Below are positions 59,560 to 64,000 of a stretch of DNA of 64,000 nucleotides, one piece after another. The stretch covers positions 1,302,001 to 1,366,000 of the forward strand of contig NZ_CP074380.1 in the NCBI RefSeq assembly GCF_022695595.1, given 5' to 3'. Position numbers and translations under genes: made by a program. The notes under the pieces are model-generated. The model was not told the DNA's origin. It did no database searches and was given only the letters and a program-made list of their open reading frames with translations. The stretch's first letter is position 1; every line of letters starts with the position of its first letter. The stretch is from Streptomyces sp. MST-110588 (GTDB lineage Bacteria > Actinomycetota > Actinomycetes > Streptomycetales > Streptomycetaceae).

Positions 59560-60747
59560 GTGCCGGACATCATGTCCTTCCCCCAGGACCGCACCTGTCC
59601 CTACCACCCGCCCGCCGCCTACCAGCCGCTGCGGGACCGGCGTCCGCTCTCCCGCGTCTCGCTCTACAACGGCCGTACGGTATGGCTGGTTTCCGGCCAC
59701 GCCGAGGCACGTGCGCTGCTGACCGATCCGCGCATCTCCTCCGACCGCCTCAACCCCGCCTTCCCGACCCCCGCACCGCGCCTGGAGCGTGTCCAGAAGA
59801 TCAGGACCCCCCTTCTGGGCGTCGATGACCCCGAGCACAACAGGCAGCGCCGGATGCTGATATCGAGCTTCAGTCTCAAGCGTGCCGCCGCCATGCGGCC
59901 GGGCATCCAGCGCATCGTCGACGAGCTGATCGACAAGATGGTCGAGCAGGGGCCGCCCACGGAGCTGGTGTCGGCGTTCGCGCTGCCGCTCCCGTCCATG
60001 GTGATCTGCTCCCTGCTCGGAGTGCCCTACGCCGACCACACGTTCTTCGAGGAGCAGTCGCGGCTGGTGCTGCGGAGCAAGACCGCCGAGGACGCCGAGC
60101 GGGCCCGTAGCACCCTGGAGGCGTACTTCATCGACCTGGTCGCCCGCAAGGAGGAGAACCCCGGGGACGGCCTGCTCGACGAGCTGATCGCCGAGCAGCT
60201 CAAGACGGGCGCGCTGGGGCGCGAAGAGCTGGTCCGCATGGCGATGCTGCTGCTGGTCGCGGGCCACGAGACCACCGCCAACATGATCTCGCTGGGCACC
60301 TTCACCCTGCTCCAGCACCCGGAACAGCTCGCGGCACTGCGCACCCAGGACTCCTTGATTCCCACCGCGGTCGAAGAGCTGCTGCGGTTCCTGTCCATCG
60401 CCGACGGCATGGTGCGGCTGGCGACACAGGACATCGAGGTCGCCGGGGAGACCATACGGGCCGGTGACGGCGTGGTGCTCTCGACGTCGCTGATCAACCG
60501 GGACGAGTCGGCCTACCCGGAACCGGACACGCTGGACTGGGAGCGGTCCGCCCGCCACCACGTCGCCTTCGGGTTCGGTATCCACCAGTGCCTGGGCCAG
60601 AACCTGGCGCGCGCGGAGATGGAGATCGCTTTTCGGACACTCTTCAGCCGGCTGCCGGGCCTGCGGCTCGCCGCGCCCGCGGACGAGATCCCCTTCAATT
60701 CCGCGGACACCCTTCAGGGCATGGTCGAACTTCCCCTGACGTGGTAG
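59560..60747 (+). CDS. Cytochrome P450 (CYP105-like)
   Basis: 395 residues, soluble bacterial P450. I-helix LLLVAGHETTANMISLG with the acid-alcohol Glu-Thr pair, ExxR in EELLRFLSIADG, and heme loop FGFGIHQCLGQNLAR with the thiolate Cys. The N-terminus FPQDRTCPYHPPAAY is typical of the CYP105 group, broad-range Streptomyces monooxygenases. GTG 59560 has GGAGG close upstream. The downstream 3Fe-4S ferredoxin (26-bp gap) supplies electrons. A GTCTA-CGCA-TAGAC inverted repeat at 59456-59469 may be its operator. Confidence 0.92.
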   Translation: MPDIMSFPQDRTCPYHPPAAYQPLRDRRPLSRVSLYNGRTVWLVSGHAEARALLTDPRISSDRLNPAFPTPAPRLERVQKIRTPLLGVDDPEHNRQRRMLISSFSLKRAAAMRPGIQRIVDELIDKMVEQGPPTELVSAFALPLPSMVICSLLGVPYADHTFFEEQSRLVLRSKTAEDAERARSTLEAYFIDLVARKEENPGDGLLDELIAEQLKTGALGREELVRMAMLLLVAGHETTANMISLGTFTLLQHPEQLAALRTQDSLIPTAVEELLRFLSIADGMVRLATQDIEVAGETIRAGDGVVLSTSLINRDESAYPEPDTLDWERSARHHVAFGFGIHQCLGQNLARAEMEIAFRTLFSRLPGLRLAAPADEIPFNSADTLQGMVELPLTW

Positions 60748-60773
60748 CACTTGACGGACGAAAGGGAACGGTC

Positions 60774-60968
60774 ATGCGCATCGACATCGACAGGGACGTC
60801 TGCATCGGCGCCGGGCAGTGTGTCCTGACAGCGCCGGGGGTCTTCACCCAGGACGACGACGGCTTCAGCGAGCTGCTGCCCGGGCGGGAGGACGGCGGCG
60901 GGGATCCGCTGGTACGGGAAGCCGCCCGTGCCTGCCCCGTCCAGGCCATCACGGTCACGGACGGCTGA
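60774..60968 (+). CDS. 3Fe-4S ferredoxin, P450 partner
   Basis: 64 residues. Cluster ligands are Cys in DVCIGAGQCV (positions about 10 and 16) and the last Cys in AARACPVQAI. The position usually taken by the second Cys of a 4Fe-4S cluster is Ala, so this is a 3Fe-4S type, as in P450-linked Fdx proteins of Streptomyces. ATG 60774 has AAAGGG upstream. Co-transcribed with the P450. Confidence 0.93.
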   Translation: MRIDIDRDVCIGAGQCVLTAPGVFTQDDDGFSELLPGREDGGGDPLVREAARACPVQAITVTDG

Positions 60969-60989
60969 CCGGCAGCCACCGGCCAGGCC

Positions 60990-61115
60990 CGGCCCGTACA
61001 GCCCGGCCCGTACGGCACGGCACGTACGGCACGGCACGGCATCGGCCGGACATGGCACGGCATCGGTACGGCACGGTACGGCACCACATCGGTACGGCAT
61101 CGGCACGGCCGGTCG
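60990..61115. repeat. CGGTACGGCACGG repeat array
   Basis: Irregular array of CGGTACGGCAC, GGCACGGCATCGG and related units after the ferredoxin gene. Self-complementary GTAC cores occur throughout. No gene is seen. It may form structured 3' RNA or be a slipped repeat. Confidence 0.6.
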
Positions 61116-61143
61116 ATGGCCGCTCCGCCCCGGCCCGCCCCGG

Positions 61144-63045
61144 TTACTCCAGTGACCCGCCGACGACCGGAAGCTGGAGAACGCCGGTGTCCTCGGGCGC
61201 GCTGGTCACCGTCACCGGCTTGATCCCCCGGTTGCCGACGTAGGCCGTGTCACTGGCCGCCACCACCAGCCGTACGCGATGCCCCGGCGCGAAGCGGTGC
61301 ACGATGCCCGGGAGTTCCACGGTGAACTTCCTGGTGACATCGGGTACCCGCGCCGGGGCGACCAGTCTGTGCACCAGGGACTGCGAGCCGTCCGGAGCCA
61401 CGTCGTAGAGCTTGACGAACAGCACCAGCTTGTCCGCCGCGTCGCGGGAGAGCTGGGCCTTCTCGGCCTGCGGGGAGATGACCCGCAGTGTCAGTCCGGG
61501 GGCGCCGACCACGTCCACCGGGGCGCCCTTGACCCGGCCGGACGTCCAGTCCAGGAACGTGCCCTTGATGTCGTACGGCCGTCGGTCCCGCAGCCCCAGC
61601 ATTCCGGCCATCGAGCTCTCCGAATGGCTGCTGGCCCGCCGGCGGTTGCGGTACTCGCGGCTGCCCCGCGTCACCTTGCTGCGGCGGGCGACCAGTTGGC
61701 CGTCGGCCGAGAGGTAGAGCGTCTGTACGCTGCCCACGGGGAAGGTGTCGGACGTCCCGTACGCCGGCCCGCCGCGTACCCAGTCCCGGTAGTACGCGAA
61801 GGCCGGCCCGGTGTCGGTGGTCCGCCGGTCGCGCAGATAGCGGTCGAACCACGCCAGGATCCGCCGTCCCACATAACTGGTGTGCAGGTTCCCGCGGGCG
61901 AGGTCCAGTTCGCCCGGGCGTGGGTGGGAGATGCCGCCGCTGTGCCCCCAGGACTGCCAGATCATCTTGGTCTCGGTGCCCTGTGCGGCCAGCGCCCGGT
62001 AGGTCGCCGTCGCCTCGTTGAGGTTGAAGAGACTGTCCGCCTGCCCCTGCACCAGCAGGGTCGGCGTGGTGATCGCCTTCAGGTACGACACCGGCGACAC
62101 GCCGCGGGTGTGGGCGAACATCTTGGCGGTACCGGCGGCCGGGAAGCGCCCGCTGCTCAGCAGCTTCTTGGTCTCGCAGGCCGGCGCGACGAAGTGCAGA
62201 CAGCCGGCGCCACCGCCCCGGGACGGGTCCAGGCGCGGGTGGATCAGCCCCTGGGCCTCGCCGATGAGGAAGAAGCCGTTGGTCCACTGGTACTTGTACG
62301 CGCCGGGCAGCCCCTCGGCCCTTCCGGACTCGCGTTCGGCGTTGTTGGGGGCCAGGGAGTACGCCAGGTCGTGCCAGGTGATCAGCGGCACCAGCGCGTC
62401 CACCCGCCGGTCGATGGAGGCGGTGGCCATCTGGATCGCGCCGCCGTACGAGCCGCCGATCATCCCCACCCGGGGGTCGCCGTCGCCGTCCTTGGTGACG
62501 AAGTCGATCCGGGTGCCGTCGTCCGCCGCCCGGGTACCGGCCAGGAAGTCCAGCAGTTGGGCGGCTGCCCGGCCGTCCACCCTCGGGTCGTCCAGGGAGA
62601 TCGGGCATCCGGTCTTGCCGAAGCCCAGTCCCGAGTACGCCAGTACGACATAGCCACGGGAGGCGAACGCCTTGGCGAAGGCGTCGGTGGAGCCGTCCGC
62701 CTTGCTGCCGCCGAAGCCGTTGGTGGTCACCACGGCGGGCGCGGGGTGGGCGGCGCCGGCCCCGGCCGGGCGGTAGAGGTCGGCATCCAGGACGCACCGG
62801 CGGCCTCCGGCCCGTACGGTCACCTTCACAGCGGTGACCTTGTACGGGCCCTTGCGCGGACCGGAGGCCGTCGCGTCGCCGGGGGCGGCGAAGGCCAGCG
62901 GTACGGCGAGGACGGCGCCGGCCGCGAAGGCCAGGGACATCCGCAGGACGGGGCGGGCGGCGGCCCTGGCCATCCGGGACGTCAGGCGGACGGGGGTCGG
63001 CTCTGTCGGACGGGGCTCGTGTGACTCAGGGGATCGGGTGGGCAC
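61144..63045 (-). CDS. Secreted CocE/X-Pro dipeptidyl-peptidase-type hydrolase
   Basis: 633 residues. A signal region near the N-terminus (RMSLAFAAGAVLAVPLAFA) indicates export. Catalytic domain: VVTTNGFGGSKADG, GMIGGSYGGAIQMATA (nucleophile Ser), a Gly/Cys insert, QGQADSLFNLNEA (Asp) and SWGHSGGISHP (His). The C-terminal jelly roll carries HRFAPGHRVRLVVAASD, as in S15 peptidases/CocE. It may cleave peptides or esters outside the cell. GTG 63045 has GGAGGT upstream; the original longer frame begins earlier without a ribosome site. Confidence 0.85.
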   Translation of the reverse strand: MPTRSPESHEPRPTEPTPVRLTSRMARAAARPVLRMSLAFAAGAVLAVPLAFAAPGDATASGPRKGPYKVTAVKVTVRAGGRRCVLDADLYRPAGAGAAHPAPAVVTTNGFGGSKADGSTDAFAKAFASRGYVVLAYSGLGFGKTGCPISLDDPRVDGRAAAQLLDFLAGTRAADDGTRIDFVTKDGDGDPRVGMIGGSYGGAIQMATASIDRRVDALVPLITWHDLAYSLAPNNAERESGRAEGLPGAYKYQWTNGFFLIGEAQGLIHPRLDPSRGGGAGCLHFVAPACETKKLLSSGRFPAAGTAKMFAHTRGVSPVSYLKAITTPTLLVQGQADSLFNLNEATATYRALAAQGTETKMIWQSWGHSGGISHPRPGELDLARGNLHTSYVGRRILAWFDRYLRDRRTTDTGPAFAYYRDWVRGGPAYGTSDTFPVGSVQTLYLSADGQLVARRSKVTRGSREYRNRRRASSHSESSMAGMLGLRDRRPYDIKGTFLDWTSGRVKGAPVDVVGAPGLTLRVISPQAEKAQLSRDAADKLVLFVKLYDVAPDGSQSLVHRLVAPARVPDVTRKFTVELPGIVHRFAPGHRVRLVVAASDTAYVGNRGIKPVTVTSAPEDTGVLQLPVVGGSLE

Positions 63046-63185
63046 CAGGACCTCCACAACGACGCGTCGTACCGGCAACACGACGTGTCAACGCGCGGGC
63101 CCGAGGACAGGTTGTGTCCCCACCCGCCATGCGGCCGTCCCGCGTACCCCTCCCCCGGTTCTGTCCGGCCGGGCGGATCAGGCTC

Positions 63186-64000
63186 TCAAGGGGCCGGGCA
63201 CAGCGCCGGTACGTCGTAGGTCAGCGTGCCGGCGTCGGCGTCCAGCACCGCGGGGAGGCCGAGAGGGAGCGTCAGCGAGGAGTCGCCGTGGCCGAAGCCG
63301 AACTCCTCGACCACGGGGACCCCGAGCCCGCCCAGCCGGTCCAGCAGCACCGCCCGTACGGCCTCGTACGGGCCGCAGCCGGCCCAGGACCCCAGGACGA
63401 TCCCGGCGACGCCGTCCAGGTGGCCGCAGCGCAGCAACTGGGTGAGCGAGCGGTCCAGGCGGTACGGCGGCTCGCCCACGTCCTCCAGCAGGAGGATGCC
63501 GCCGGCGGCGTCGGGCCGGGCGTGCGGGGTGCCCAGGTCGGAGGCGAGCAGGGTAAGGCAGCCGCCGAGGGTGACGCCGGCCGCCCGCCCCGGTATCAGG
63601 GTCCGGGCAGTCGGCGGCGCCAGGGCGCGGACGGATTCGGGGGCGAAGAGCGTACGGCGCAGGTGCTCGCGGGTCGGCTCGTCCTTGAGGAAGACCTCTC
63701 CGGCGACGGCCGGGCCGTGCAGGGTGGCCACGCCCGCGCGGACCGCGAGCGCCTCGTGCAGCACCGTGATGTCGCTGAAGCCGACCAACGGCTTGGGGAC
63801 GGCCCGGCGGATGGCGTCCCAGTCCAGCAGGTCGACCATGCGCTGTGCCCCGTAGCCGCCGCGCGCGGCGAAGACCGCGGCGATCTCCGGGTCGCACCAC
63901 GCCTCCTGGAAGTCGCGGGCGCGCTCCTGGTCGGTTGCGGCCAGATGCCCGAGTGCGGGGTGTACGCCCCGTACGTGGGGCGCCGGGACGGGGTCGAGGT
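63186..64000 (-). CDS. LD-carboxypeptidase (S66 family), 5' end beyond window
   Basis: At least 271 codons, cut at the window edge. S66 motifs: AARGGYGAQRMVDLL, PKPLVGFSDITVLHEAL (nucleophile region has Ser-Asp), GGCLTLLASDLGTP, GGILLLEDVGEPPYRLDR (catalytic Glu), and GFGHGDSSLTLPLG (catalytic His). These enzymes trim tetrapeptide stems in murein recycling or give microcin C self-resistance. The stop is at 63186, and the secreted hydrolase start is 141 bp away on the same strand. Confidence 0.9.
   Translation of the reverse strand, partial: LDPVPAPHVRGVHPALGHLAATDQERARDFQEAWCDPEIAAVFAARGGYGAQRMVDLLDWDAIRRAVPKPLVGFSDITVLHEALAVRAGVATLHGPAVAGEVFLKDEPTREHLRRTLFAPESVRALAPPTARTLIPGRAAGVTLGGCLTLLASDLGTPHARPDAAGGILLLEDVGEPPYRLDRSLTQLLRCGHLDGVAGIVLGSWAGCGPYEAVRAVLLDRLGGLGVPVVEEFGFGHGDSSLTLPLGLPAVLDADAGTLTYDVPALCPAP

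Overview
This window looks like chromosomal DNA from a Streptomyces or a very close relative. It is extremely GC-rich, genes start at ATG or GTG behind GGAGG-like ribosome sites, and many stop/start junctions overlap by four bases (GTGA or ATGA). The family content is also typical: a SigB/F/G-type sigma factor, an ANTAR regulator, an XRE-DUF5753/DUF397 pair, WYL regulator next to DUF3224, a P450 with its 3Fe-4S ferredoxin, and DmdR/IdeR-type iron boxes. I saw no tRNA, rRNA, CRISPR array, transposase, integrase or origin.

Layout. 1-8 kb: cupin, DUF3224/WYL pair, an aminotransferase-like protein without its PLP lysine beside a broken metallo-beta-lactamase remnant, then a signalling group (GAF-ANTAR, PAS/GAF, sigma factor). 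8-23 kb: mixed housekeeping and stress genes (enolase-superfamily enzyme, membrane proteins, DUF2795, CBS protein, PAP2-diacylglycerol kinase, methyltransferase, CapA-like protein, three VOC proteins, ArsR, quinone oxidoreductase, DUF5107-TPR, arginase-like, DUF6204, GNAT). 23.6-51.6 kb: a complete catechol siderophore cluster. 51.7-64 kb: CocE hydrolase/TetR, XRE/DUF397, VOC/CGNR, DUF2867/TetR, P450/ferredoxin, secreted CocE-type hydrolase, and the cut end of an LD-carboxypeptidase.

The siderophore cluster makes 2,3-dihydroxybenzoate from chorismate (DhbC, DhbB, DhbA), activates it (DhbE), loads it on a free-standing aryl carrier protein, and assembles it on a dimodular DhbF-like NRPS (C-A-T-C-A-T-TE) with an MbtH partner and a Sfp-type PPTase. 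The second A domain reads exactly as the threonine code. The first has two acidic pocket residues and fits a basic amino acid, so the product is predicted to be a cyclic trimer of DHB-(Arg or similar)-Thr, the griseobactin/streptobactin type. MFS export, lipoprotein receptor, a fused double permease, an ATPase and a Fes-type esterase complete the cycle. Four iron boxes sit in the three divergent promoter regions.

The most unusual item is a 913-residue protein translationally coupled to the aryl carrier protein: a C-A didomain whose catalytic histidine and nearly all A-domain core motifs are lost, yet whose reading frame is open throughout. Eight genes carry a single-base frameshift, nearly all in G/C homopolymers; this pattern points to sequencing or assembly error rather than decay. 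Several low-complexity linkers are built from 18-bp (six-codon) tandem repeats.
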